Assembly: GCA_030015575.1 (NCBI GenBank)
Contig: JASDDO010000018.1
Location: forward strand, 378,319,908 to 378,383,907
Direction: 5' to 3'
DNA from: Agapanthus africanus
Lineage: Eukaryota; Streptophyta; Magnoliopsida; Asparagales; Amaryllidaceae
DNA length: 64,000 nt
Shown here: positions 1-9,128 of the stretch, one piece after another
Layout: each line of letters begins with the position of its first letter
How positions within the stretch are numbered: the first letter of the stretch is position 1
The notes under the pieces: model-generated
What the model was told of the DNA's origin: nothing
The model's database searches: none
Seen by the model: the letters and a program-made list of their open reading frames with translations, nothing else
Position numbers and translations under genes: made by a program

Positions 1-872
1 AATTAGTGACTAGAACCCCCTTTGGTGACAAAAATAGAAACAAAACCAAACTTGAGTTTGGAACTTTCAAATGTCGGTTTTGTGTATGATTTGATGCCTA
101 CAGGGAATCTGGAGTGACCTGGGACCTCTATGAGAAAAACTAGCAACCCTATTGACCTAGATATAACCGTAGAAGACCACCCTGTGAATACGAACCCAAT
201 CCAAGCAGGTATGGCCGATCTGGCCGGATTTTGAGGGTGTGTGGCCGGCCAAAGAGAGAGTGTTGGTGCTAGAATTTGTTCTGTAGCTCATATACCTCCT
301 ATACTACACCCTGTACGACTAGTTTTGCCTAATTTCACCTGAACTAAAATCTGGAACCATTTTTTTGAGTTGCTGTTTTGGATTGTGACTTTTAAATGAC
401 TTGAAGTTTTGATATTTGTGTTTTGTATCGATCACTTGACGTTTGTATGTCGATATCGGGAGTCGTTTGGTTGATTTGCATGAGTAGACCATAGGTTTTA
501 ACCTATCTATGATATGTGTGCCGTTTTGGTTTCGTGCTCGATTTCGGTTTACGATACTTCGTGTTTATATGTGTAGGAACCCTCACGTGGACTTCGGACG
601 ACGAAGAAGAGAATGGCGACATCGACTTCGGTAAGCAAGGATCAAGGTGAGTAGATATATATCTACGGGGGAAATCGGGTGGATGCCGTATAGCACCCCC
701 GCAATTTCGTAGGATATGCCACGTTATGTTATATATATGTACTTATGTGTTTATGAGATGTGTATACTTAGCAAGAGTGGCTTTAGGTGACTTTGGGTTG
801 GATTTAGTGTATGGTGATGAATGCGTTTTTAGTTTAGTTTCTATAGTTGCGAAACCCTAGGGTAAAACTTGA

Positions 873-976
873 TACACGCACACACATGCACACACGTGAT
901 ACGATTTATAGGTGTACATGTTCATATGTATATATATATGGATGCGTTGGTACATATATATATACATATACGTATA
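873..976. repeat. CA/TA microsatellite tract in family-B LTR
   Basis: Runs of CA dinucleotides near 873-897 are followed by alternating TA tracts near 927-976. The tract lies in the non-coding LTR and has no other visible feature. Confidence 0.6.
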
Positions 977-1784
977 CACGGATGATGAGGATAGTATATG
1001 ACTTTTGGTGATGATTCGATGTGATTGGGCATGATGCCGTAAGATCGGTGATGTGAATTAGGTCGTGTTATGATATACGACATTATATATGAGTGGATCG
1101 TTGGGCGATGTGTTTTCATACACACGCGGATATATGTTGATGGTATCGGAATGTACTAGACTTTAGATCAGTACCCCTAGTTTTTGATATTATGATAATG
1201 ATGCCATATGAATAAGGAGATAAATGTGATAATTGACCCATACCCCAATTTTGGGATGTCGTACGATGGATTTTACCGTACGAAGTATAAATATAATGAT
1301 TGAACCGCACTCTTGATTTGAGGATATCGTATTATATATTTTATCGTACGTGACGCTATTGAGGCGGGATCACCGACTACTAGATATATCGACTCGGGCT
1401 TAAGTGGTTTTCCTTATCCTTTCGATTAGTATGTTAGTTTAGTCATGTAGTATCTTTGGTAGATGTTAGACCGGGCTTGAGTCATACTTATTTTCATAAC
1501 TAACGAATCGTGATTATTTTTTAAAGCCAGGCCGGGGGATACCACGGATCTTTCAAAGGACGTATCTTTTCTCAAAATACACCATAGCCCCTATTTTCTA
1601 AAACCATGATTCATGCTATTCCAAATGCCAAAGTTTGTATGACTCGTATTTATATAAGTGTATATCCTTATATGTTGTATTACTATCCATTCTCTATTTT
1701 ATTCATGTTGTCTTATCGCATTACACGCTTATACATGTGTTGTCTTTTGTTATTATGAACCCATGTTATCAGGACACCAGCACC

Positions 1785-1849
1785 ATTACCGATGATGCGT
1801 ATGTCTACGAACACTTGCTTACCGGTTCACACACATCATCATCGGTAAT
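1785..1849 (+). other. Conserved hairpin in family-B LTR
   Basis: ATTACCGATGATG (1785-1797) and CATCATCGGTAAT (1837-1849) are perfect 13-bp inverted repeats around a 39-nt loop. The other two family-B copies keep the inverted repeat: 43569-43577 with 43621-43629 (stem ATTACCAGG/CCTGGTAAT), and 62487-62499 with 62539-62551 (one G-U). Stem sequence differs while pairing holds. Confidence 0.65.
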
Positions 1850-2073
1850 TGCCATGTCATCCACACTTTAGAGAATATTATTTCATCGATATCGCTTACT
1901 AGCTGATAGTTCCGATATATCATTACTATGCTAGTTTAGATATTGCATTCTTTACTTAAATACCCATGCATATATATATTCATTTGCCATGCAATATTAT
2001 GGGGCTTTATGCCGGTATTTCACTGTTTCCTGATTTAAAATCAGAAAAGCTTATGGAAAAAGCTTCAGAAGAG

Positions 2074-2546
2074 GGTCACGTGCTTACACGTGACCAGCAG
2101 TCACGTGTGGGCACGTGACACCTAAAAGTATCGGCAAGGAAAATTCAGTTTCCCAAATACATCAAAGAAAAGGGGCTTCAAAAAGGGTCACGTGTTCCCA
2201 CGTGACCTGGGTCACGTGTCGGCACGTGACATTTAAAAGCAGCGGCAAAGACACAACAGTTCCTTGATCAAATCAAGAAAAAGGCTTCATAAGAGGTCAC
2301 GTGCTCCCACGTGACCAGGATCACGTGTTGGCACGTGACACTCAAAACATCAGACTCATTCTCCGGTTAAATCGAGAAGAAGGCTCCATGCCAGAGTCAC
2401 GTGCTCACACGTGACCAGTTGTCACGTGGTGGCACGTGATAGCTAAGCAGCAACCAGAAAACAGAGCGCAAAAAGAAGGAAGAAGGCTCGTTCCAAGGGA
2501 GTCACGTGCCCATACGTGACCAAGGGTCACGTGGCCACACGTGACC
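2074..2546. promoter_or_regulatory. Ten CACGTG (G-box) hairpins in five doublets
   Basis: GTCACGTG and CACGTGAC arms face each other across exactly 4 nt. The hairpins are at about 2074-2095, 2100-2119, 2186-2207, 2211-2230, 2295-2316, 2321-2338, 2397-2417, 2421-2440, 2501-2520 and 2525-2546. Doublets recur about every 105-110 bp with similar linkers. CACGTG is the G-box core bound by plant bZIP and bHLH factors. The array lies upstream of the TATA box, so it is probably the enhancer. The 3' LTR repeats it from about 33446. Confidence 0.8.
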
Positions 2547-2852
2547 AACTTCAAAGCCCATTTGTCAACAGAATTAAATTCTGAGAAAAGACCTCTCAAA
2601 TCTTTCCAAAAGCAATCGATTAAATTAAAGATTTAGAGGTGATTAAATATCATCTATCTATGGGAAAATCTCGAATTTGGAAAGATTTCCCCTTTAAATC
2701 TAACAGAAATAACAAAGGAGAATCCCTGGATTTGAAATCCAATGGTGAATAAAATTCACCTAATAATCCAAAGGTCCAAAACGAATGATGGATGCAAATC
2801 AAATCTCTCAATGAAGATTCGTCAAAAAACTAATTGACTCGGCTGCTTCTCC

Positions 2853-2860
2853 TATAAATA
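2853..2860 (+). promoter_or_regulatory. TATA box of giant-element LTR
   Basis: TATAAATA lies in the context CCTATAAATAGG, the best plant TATA match in the LTR. Transcription would start near 2885. The 3' LTR copy is at about 34225-34232. Confidence 0.75.
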
Positions 2861-2995
2861 GGAGCCAAGAGACACAAAAAAAGGAGAAATATACACGCAG
2901 AGGGAAGAAAAGGGAGAGAGCCTTGATACTTTGAGGAATTTGGATCTTCTGCAAAAGAAAACCCTAGGTAAGAGAGGGAAGGCTTTTTGAAAGAA

Positions 2996-3550
2996 AAGAG
3001 AATTTAATTCTCAACAGGGTTTAACCCTGATATAAAACAAAAGGGCATATTTCTTCTCTCTTTGATAGAGGATCTGTAAAGTGCACATCTCCCCTTGAAG
3101 TTGAGAATTTAATTCTCAATAGGTTGAGATCCTGCCATGCAGATCCAAAGCATAGAGAGGGAATAGAAGCACGAGAATTTAATTCTCACAGAACTATAGG
3201 AATTCAATTCCTTTAAAATAAAATTAGGGCTTGACCCTGTGTTATGGGAATTTAATTCCTTCAGAACAAAAAGAATCAGGGTTTAACCCTAGTTAAAAAC
3301 TTAGTTCTGTTAAAACAACGAGAATTTAATTCCCTTAATCTCATTTCCCAGAATAATTCTTTAACAGAGAGTGGGAGCTTAATTCCCCAAAGCTTTTATT
3401 AGGGTTCAACCCTATTCGGTTCTGCACATATATGAGGAATTTAATTCCTACAGGAAATTCAGAGTTCAACTCTTCAAAAGGAAGTAGGAATTTAATTCCT
3501 CTAAAATTATTGTCAGGGTTCAACCCTACGAGGAATTTAATTCCTAAAAA
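2996..3550 (+). repeat. Array of TTYAA-centred palindromes in LTR leader
   Basis: About fourteen short palindromes share a TT(T/C)AA centre but have different arms: GAATTTAATTC (many copies), AGGGTTTAACCCT, AGGGTTCAACCCT, AGAGTTCAACTCT and GGAATTCAATTCC. The odd central base is T or C here, downstream of the TATA box. The array is repeated in the 3' LTR at about 34370-34920. It has no coding signal. Confidence 0.75.
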
Positions 3551-3589
3551 GGGATTAACAGATCTTCTAAACAATTACATAAAAGCGGG

Positions 3590-3800
3590 GTCACGTGTCA
3601 CCACGTGAACCCCCCCCCAAAGATCTACATAAAGCCCTTTGAGGCAGTGCCTCACGTGACCCACGTGACCCTTGGCAGAGGCTTTAACATACTCCATTCA
3701 AACACCCGTCACGTGATGACACGTGATGCTCTAAAAGATGCGATCTTCTCAGCAGAACAAATGAAGGGAGGGCGCCCTCACGTGCTGCCACGTGACCCCT
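3590..3800. promoter_or_regulatory. Second CACGTG cluster in LTR
   Basis: Paired G-box motifs lie at about 3592-3606, 3652-3670, 3709-3724 and 3779-3794, mostly as facing hairpin arms. They are downstream of the predicted transcription start, so they would also be present in the RNA. Confidence 0.6.
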
Positions 3801-3838
3801 CTTACCTCAGCGTCTAACGCTAAATTGGGACCCCTGAA

Positions 3839-4106
3839 TTCAGTGTTAAAACATTGTTTGGCCCTAGTGTTCAACACTAAGCAAAGAACTTTATTTGCAG
3901 TGTTCAACACTGATTACCTTAGTGTTCAACACTAATTTGGGATTTCTGTTGCCAGTGCTTAACACTGGTCTGTTTTAGTGTTTAACACTAATTTGAAGGC
4001 CTTGTTGCTGGTGTTGACACCAACTATCTTCCAGTGTTAAACACTGACTTATCAACCTCATTCTCAGTGTTCAACACTGATTGGTCTTTAGTGTTTAACA
4101 CTAGGC
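3839..4106 (+). repeat. Ten AGTGTTYAACACT palindromes
   Basis: About ten palindromes of 13-15 bp recur roughly every 28-30 bp, with AGTGT/ACACT arms around TTCAA or TTTAA. Outer flanking bases tend to alternate between C...G and T...A, so the closing pair is kept. One variant has GGTGTT/GACACC. The array is repeated at about 35212-35475. Confidence 0.75.
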
Positions 4107-4326
4107 ATTGGCCCAATTGGCTAAATGGCCAGAGGCAAAGCCTCTCCTTCAATGGATCAACAGAAAGCCGATGTCCCAGACATGATTGGACTTAGCCCAA
4201 ACTGGCCATAAGTCCTCAATTCGTAATTAACTGGGCCAATGGGCTCAAAACATAATTAATTGGTCTCAATCCCAAATTGGGCCAAAGACTATTTAATCCA
4301 CTCCGGTTCCAGGGTACATCTCTTCA

Positions 4327-4372
4327 CTCCTTTGATACTTGGCGTTGTAATCCCTCAACGTCTTCAAAGAGG
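4327..4372 (+). other. Covarying stem-loop module
   Basis: CTCCTTTGA (4327-4335) pairs with TCAAAGAG (4364-4371), and CGTTG pairs with CAACG inside. A second copy at 4803-4848 has CTCCTCTGA with TCAGAGAG, and a third at 27650-27694 lies in the internal 3' region. All sit between GGGTACATCTC and GACGGGTCCC. Confidence 0.6.
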
Positions 4373-4392
4373 TGACGGGTCCCGATGACCAC

Positions 4393-4656
4393 ACATTGAT
4401 ACGGACTGTGGGGTCCTTAAACCCATGGACTACGACGTCTTTAACCTTGACCGAGATGTCTTAAAACTAACAATGGACTGTGGGGTCCTTAAACCCATGG
4501 ACTACGACGTCCTTAACCTTGACCGAGATGTCTTAAAACTAACAATGGACCGCAATGTCCTTAAACTACCCATGGACCGCAATGTCCTTAAACTACCCAC
4601 GGACCGCAATGTCCTTAAACTAGCAATGGACCACTATGTCCTTAAACTGGAACAAT
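4393..4656 (+). repeat. 27-bp tandem repeat in LTR
   Basis: About nine units of GGACCGCAATGTCCTTAAAC type with a 27-bp period. The same unit forms an eight-copy array at 24729-24935 and a diverged set at 27520-27880. A 27-nt period leaves a frame open across the array (repeated residues DRNVLKL), but I take that as a by-product of the period. Confidence 0.7.
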
Positions 4657-5451
4657 AAAGGCCAAACGCTCTTTTGTCGGATCTAAACGATCCCGTTTAA
4701 GTTGATCTTAGCCTCAAATATGGCTAACGTATCCTTAAACCTTCAAACAGACTGGACTATGAATCCCCCCAATCAACTTCGGTTCAAGGGTACATCTCTG
4801 AACTCCTCTGATATCTGTCGTTGTAATCCTTCAACGTCGTCAGAGAGGTGACGGGTCCCGACGGCCATACATACAATGGACCACCGTGTCCTTAAACTGG
4901 AACAATAGAGCCCAAACGCTCTTTTGTCGGATCTAAACGATCCTGTTAAGTTGATCTTAGTCTCAGGCCGGACTAACGTATCCTTAACAAACGTTTGAGT
5001 TGATCTTGGCCTCAAGTATGGCTAACGTATCCTCAAACCAAACCCCCAAACCCAAATCTAAGATAATACGGATTTGGACTAGTCCACGCCCTACAGGCGA
5101 CGACATAACTCAGTCTCCGTAAACAATCCACGGGCAACAAAACACGAAACAAACACACACGACGCGAAGTGATCATCTGGAGAAGGAGAAAGTTGTTACC
5201 GCGATGCGGTAGCGTAATTAACTGCAGGGGCTTGCGCCTGCAGGGAAGAGCGTCCCCACAATCAAAAACCCCTCAAACGAGGGGGAATCTGACGAAGTCT
5301 GCTACATCGGCCGCATCCGTTTAAACCTTCGATACACGGTGCCATGAATCAACTTGGCATCTTCGGAGAGGTGGACGGACAGCACCAATTAGCATCTGCC
5401 CCGAATTTCAGGCAAGAGACGCCATGTCGCGCCGTCTTTCGGAGGGGAACA
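4657..5451 (+). other. LTR 3' portion (U5 side), no gene
   Basis: It contains diverged copies of the 27-bp unit, the second stem-loop copy (4803-4848), two small hairpins (CCGC-GAT-GCGG near 5199, CTGCAGG/CCTGCAG near 5222-5243) and the LTR end. I see no gene. Confidence 0.5.
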
Positions 5452-5456
5452 GATTC

Positions 5457-5474
5457 TGGCACGCCCGGTGGGAC
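5457..5474 (+). other. Primer binding site of giant element
   Basis: TGGCACGCCCGGTGGGAC begins 5 nt after the LTR end and has the TGG complementary to a tRNA CCA end. I do not assign the tRNA. Confidence 0.75.
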
Positions 5475-5603
5475 CATTTCCTCTTTCCACTCCACACTTC
5501 GTGTGTCGTGATTCGCGAACCAATCGCGGTTCGCTAATGGTGGCCCTTGGGTTTCAAGATACTAAGAATTGGCGTCTTGCTTATTGCAGAAAGCAAAGAA
5601 TCG

Positions 5604-5715
5604 ATGGCTTCTACTTCTGCGAAATGCTCCAACTGCTCGGACTGCAATTGCGACCAACGCTTTACCTCGCCAGGAGGTATAGCCTATGGACCCCAAGCTG
5701 CTTCATTATTCACAA
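5604..5715 (+). CDS. gag: Giant-element gag, N-terminal segment (split by copia-1)
   Basis: The ATG at 5604 opens a frame that reaches the copia-1 insertion at 5715 after 112 nt. The frame resumes at 15485: the split codon (A at 5715 plus TA at 15485-15486) encodes Ile. A second in-frame start at 5547 is possible, but 5604 follows a possible splice acceptor (TTGCAG, about 5584-5589). No domain can be recognised in this short piece. The host gag is disrupted unless the insert is absent. Confidence 0.7.
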
Positions 5716-7610
5716 TGTTAGTGTTTATGCCCTAGAAGGCCATTACTGTATCATACTAGCTTGTATATTACTTAATGGAAGCTTGGGATATTCACATGTA
5801 TATAACAGTCTTGCTAAACATGGTAGTATGCTACTTGGTTTTTCTATCTTAATATGTGAGTATACGTATTGATAGAGCTCTTAGGATCTTGCTTGTCTAC
5901 CAGCGTTGTGATGGCAGTCACACTAGTGGAGGCTGGGTAGTCTACAAGCACATCCTTATTCAGGTCCCTGGTCGTTGGATTATCGAGACAGAGCATCGAT
6001 ACTCCGGAGTAGACTAGTGTGTGCGCTTCTCATCCCAGTTGGGGAGATGGTCTGTCCCACAGCCGTCAGTACGTCGTACTGGAGATAGTATGCAGGTGCT
6101 CGTTGGGTTACGGGTACACCGGACAGGACTCACAGGGAACTGTTGGTTGGTTTTATACCAGTCGTCAGTGAACAGTTCCCAGGTGACATGAGTACAGCAT
6201 AGTCCGCAGACTTGACACTGCTACTTCGCCTCGAGTGTGTCCCACTGTTCTTAGATTGCTACCCTACCACGGCTCAAAGGAGTCGTGCAAACAGGTAGCA
6301 GTTGGGTGCAGTCCCGAGCACTTGGAGGCAGTGGCGGTTAGACAGGATTCATCTCTCCCGGTATTGGGGGTTGATATCGCGCTGTGTCAGAGAGCCATTA
6401 CGCAAAGTCCCTGGCCAGGGCAAGCGAGATTTGCTGGTAGGTTCCAGTAGTTTCTCAGGGTGTAATGGGCTTCGCTCCGACACGACTTATACCGCTATTA
6501 GGGGACTGACACTTGCCGCCCCCTAGGCCCGATATGCGATAGTCTTAGACAAACGGACCGGACTGTATGGAGATTGTCCCATCAGACTCAGTAGGAGTTC
6601 GGATGGGTTTCCTCATCGGCCTTCTTATCAACATCTACCTGGGGACCGTTACGTACAGCTAGTGCCGCTTGCGGTCTGTGGTTAAACCCACTGCCAGCGT
6701 AGTAGTCGAGTCTTTAGAGTCCCACACAGAGAGTTTCCCTACTCCAGGCGAAATGATATAGAGGTCGTATGGTTTTACGACAAGGGTTCGGACGCATACG
6801 TGTGTTTACGCACGTACGACTTTCGGACAGTTTTTACCAGTCGGCTTTGGTTTAAGCCAGTTACTGGTATCCGGTTATTGGATTTTTACAGTCTAAAGTT
6901 TTTCCGTATTTTTGCGGAAAGGAGGGGCGTTCTCGTAATTGCGCGAGAAGCTTCTAGAAGATGGTGACTAAGGAGGTTTAGGTGGCATATACATTGAATG
7001 AGATTAGTGAGTCATATGGATGATTCATCCATGTCATTAATGCTTCATAATTGCTTAATGACTCATGGAGATGAATCACCACAAGATATTTATCAAGCAT
7101 GGTTGTACAATGATTTCTTTTCTTTTCTTGAAAAATAGAAATGCTTGATATATATTATGATAACTCATTCTTCTCACTTCACTATTATCTTCACCTTCTC
7201 TCTCCTCAAGCTCTCCCTCTTCAAACCCTAATCCTCCCCTCTCATGTGTTGAGTACAAGGATTAGTTAGACTAATTAAACTATAACCCTCACTCTATATC
7301 ACCTAGCTTCTTTGATTAGCACTTAAAGAAGGTTAGTTGCCTCAAGTTTAGAGGCTAAGCTTGGAGTAAAGCTCTCGGGTGGATCGTCTACTACTTCGAG
7401 AAGGCCGAGGAGGAGGTGGAGTTCGCAAAGACGAAGGACACGATTCATTAGGTATAATCCCTAAACATAGTAGCATAGAAACTCTATGTTTGTAGTTAGT
7501 TATCGTTTAGCTTCGATTCAAGCGGTTAGTCGATGTTTGTTCACTAAACAAGTTCGTTTTTGAAAATTCCGCCTCCCCACAAGTACTGGGGTGTTGTACA
7601 TCGACTTACA
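5716..7610 (+). repeat. copia-1 5' LTR
   Basis: 1895 bp, TGTTAG to CTTACA. It contains a hairpin (6268-6287), the palindrome CCCTGGCCAGGG (6409-6420), a perfect three-unit heat shock element (6947-6959) and a terminal stem near 7578-7591. The hairpin and the palindrome recur in all the divergent copia LTRs of the window. Confidence 0.95.
6947..6959. promoter_or_regulatory. Heat shock element in copia-1 LTR
   Basis: GAAGCTTCTAGAA fits GAA-nn-TTC-nn-GAA exactly, the three-unit site for plant heat shock factors. It is also in the 3' LTR at 14816-14828. A TTCTAGAA core is kept in copia-4 at 61356-61363. AT-rich TATA candidates lie about 200 bp downstream. Confidence 0.6.
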
Positions 7611-7611
7611 G

Positions 7612-7624
7612 TGGTATCAGAGCC
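7612..7624 (+). other. copia-1 primer binding site (initiator Met tRNA)
   Basis: TGGTATCAGAGCC lies one base after the 5' LTR. It is the standard plant copia PBS complementary to the 3' end of tRNA-iMet. Confidence 0.92.
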
Positions 7625-7789
7625 TCGCTAAACAATAAATAACTTACTTGCAAATTTGTATGAATTTCGAACGGAAAAAACGAAACCGGAAAGCCCCGAA
7701 ATCACTAGTTTCTGTCGAATTTTAAATGTGGTCCTAAAATTTTTCAGGGAGGTTCAGAAAGCTTAAAAAGACAGTAGAAGAATACCCAA

Positions 7790-7896
7790 GAAATTTGGGC
7801 CCCTGAATCGCCTAAAGCGCCGCGGAACCGCGGCGGATCGCACCGATCCGCCGCGCTTCCGCCGCCGAGTTGGCGATTCAGGAACCCAAATTTCCT
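7790..7896 (+). other. GC-rich nested hairpin in copia-1 leader
   Basis: GAAATTTGGG..CTGAATCGCC at 7790-7813 pairs with GGCGATTCAG..CCCAAATTTC at 7871-7896. Inside are GCGGCGGATCG and CGATCCGCCGC. The position is about 180-285 nt after the PBS. The copia-2 leader has a different sequence with the same layout at about 51545-51645. Confidence 0.65.
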
Positions 7897-8916
7897 GTGT
7901 TGCTTCTCTGTGATATTTGGTATTTTCTGGAATATTTTATTTTTGCTCAGGTTTCAGGTTTACAGAGAAGTATTGGTGCAAAATTAAAAGTGTTTAATCG
8001 ATCGAAATTATACAGTATTTGCTTGTTGGATTATATCTGTGTTTGTATAATGTGTTCGTAAACCTCCCCTAACTGCTAGTATGTCGGTTGGCAGGGGGTT
8101 GCACATTTCTGTAATGGTTTTTACTGTTTATGGATATGAACCGTGTTGGACTGTTGTGATGTATAGCCGGGGTTATGTGATGGATTATTATTTAATTCAT
8201 TTGATGTAAATGTAATTTGTTGTAATATTATTTTGCGGGGCACATCCAGGTTGCGGTTGTAGCCACCGTTATATTATTTCATTTTACTGTTTTTGCTCCT
8301 AGGACAGACCCAAGGTGGGGTGCACAAATTGCCGGGCGGGTAGTTTGCCGTACCCGTTGGGGTCTTGGGTGGGGTAATGGCTATTCATCACAACTGTGTA
8401 ATCCGTCTTTTGTTGCAGGCTCAAAGCAAACACGGATTACTTGCAAATCCAATAAAGTTCATCTGTGATCTGGAATGCCTATTATTGCGTTTGACGAATG
8501 TACAATATCTATATATGATAGCTATTTAGACGTCACTTATGTTTTACACCCGCGCTAGCCCAGCCCCCGCTCTGTCGTTAGTTAAGTAACCTAACGGGTG
8601 ATGACGGGACCCCGTGGCGAATGCGGATGGCATAAGAGGACGTATTTTCGTTGTTTTCTGCAATGATAGGTTAATGATGGGACGCATTATCTATAATGCA
8701 AAGAAAAACAAACCAAAGTTTAAATCGTTGGAACAATTTAAAAGAAACCACTCGGTTAATTTTAAAAACAGATATTTTTAAATGCGGAGCTTTAACCACT
8801 CCTTTTTAAAAAGCTATCAGGTTCCTTCGGTTATATCAAGTTCACTACGTTCACGGTTTCGCCAAAACCATTCGTAGCCCTCCGTCATTTCATCTGGGTA
8901 TTCAGTAGTATTCAAG

Positions 8917-9128
8917 CTATGTATTTTGACCTAACGCCAAGGCATAGTGTTTGGTAGCTACTGGGTATTCATTTGTTGCATAGATAGATGAGTTAGTTTG
9001 GGACAGTCGTATTATCATTTTGGCCGAACGTCAAGGATATATACGGATGGGTTCAAATTGACAAGATAATGATGGGTAGAACTTGACATGTGACTTATGA
9101 CATTTTGACCTAACGCCAAGGTCATAAG
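8917..9128 (+). ncRNA. Three tandem stem-loops in copia-1 leader RNA
   Basis: Loops resembling TTTTGACCTAACGCCAAGG are closed by different stems: CTATG/CATAG (8917-8947), CGTATTATC/GATATATACG (9008-9045) and CTTATGAC/GTCATAAG (9094-9128). The same three-part arrangement is in copia-2 and copia-3 with altered but still paired stems. It is probably a cis-acting RNA structure rather than a separate transcript. Confidence 0.65.

Larger units (their letters stand above)
1..2023 (+). repeat. Family-B gypsy LTR (Tekay/Del-like), left part
   Basis: This AT-rich stretch is homologous to the reverse complement of the 4060-bp solo LTR at 41965-46024, and to 62106-63190. It holds no credible coding region. 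It continues at 36828 after the giant element, whose target duplication TTCAC is at 2019-2023 and 36823-36827. About 700 bp of the LTR should lie upstream of base 1. The chromovirus assignment is tentative and rests on the LTR end GGGTCGTGACA and the length. The stretch contains CA and TA microsatellites near 873-976. Confidence 0.75.
2024..5451 (+). repeat. 5' LTR of giant element (3428 bp)
   Basis: It matches 33396-36822 over its full length. It runs from TG at 2024 to CA at 5451 and is followed by the PBS at 5457. Inside, in order, are CACGTG hairpin doublets (2074-2546), a TATA box (2853), TTYAA-centred palindromes (2996-3550), more CACGTG (3590-3800), AGTGTTYAACACT palindromes (3839-4106), a conserved stem-loop (4327-4372), 27-bp tandem repeats (4393-4656), a second stem-loop copy (4803-4848), and a CTGCAGG...CCTGCAG hairpin (about 5222-5243). 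Confidence 0.95.

Noticed and set aside
4425-4658. 77-residue repeat ORF (DRNVLKL repeats)
   Set aside because: A 27-nt tandem repeat always leaves one frame open. There is no start context and it sits inside an LTR.
5468-5872. 134-residue + strand ORF across the gag/copia-1 junction
   Set aside because: It runs from the leader of the giant element into the copia LTR and is not in the gag frame. Chance ORF.
6235-6526. Small ORFs in the copia LTR, repeated at 14104-14395
   Set aside because: Present only because the LTR is duplicated. Frames are not kept in the copia-2, -3 and -4 LTRs, where the conserved parts look structural.
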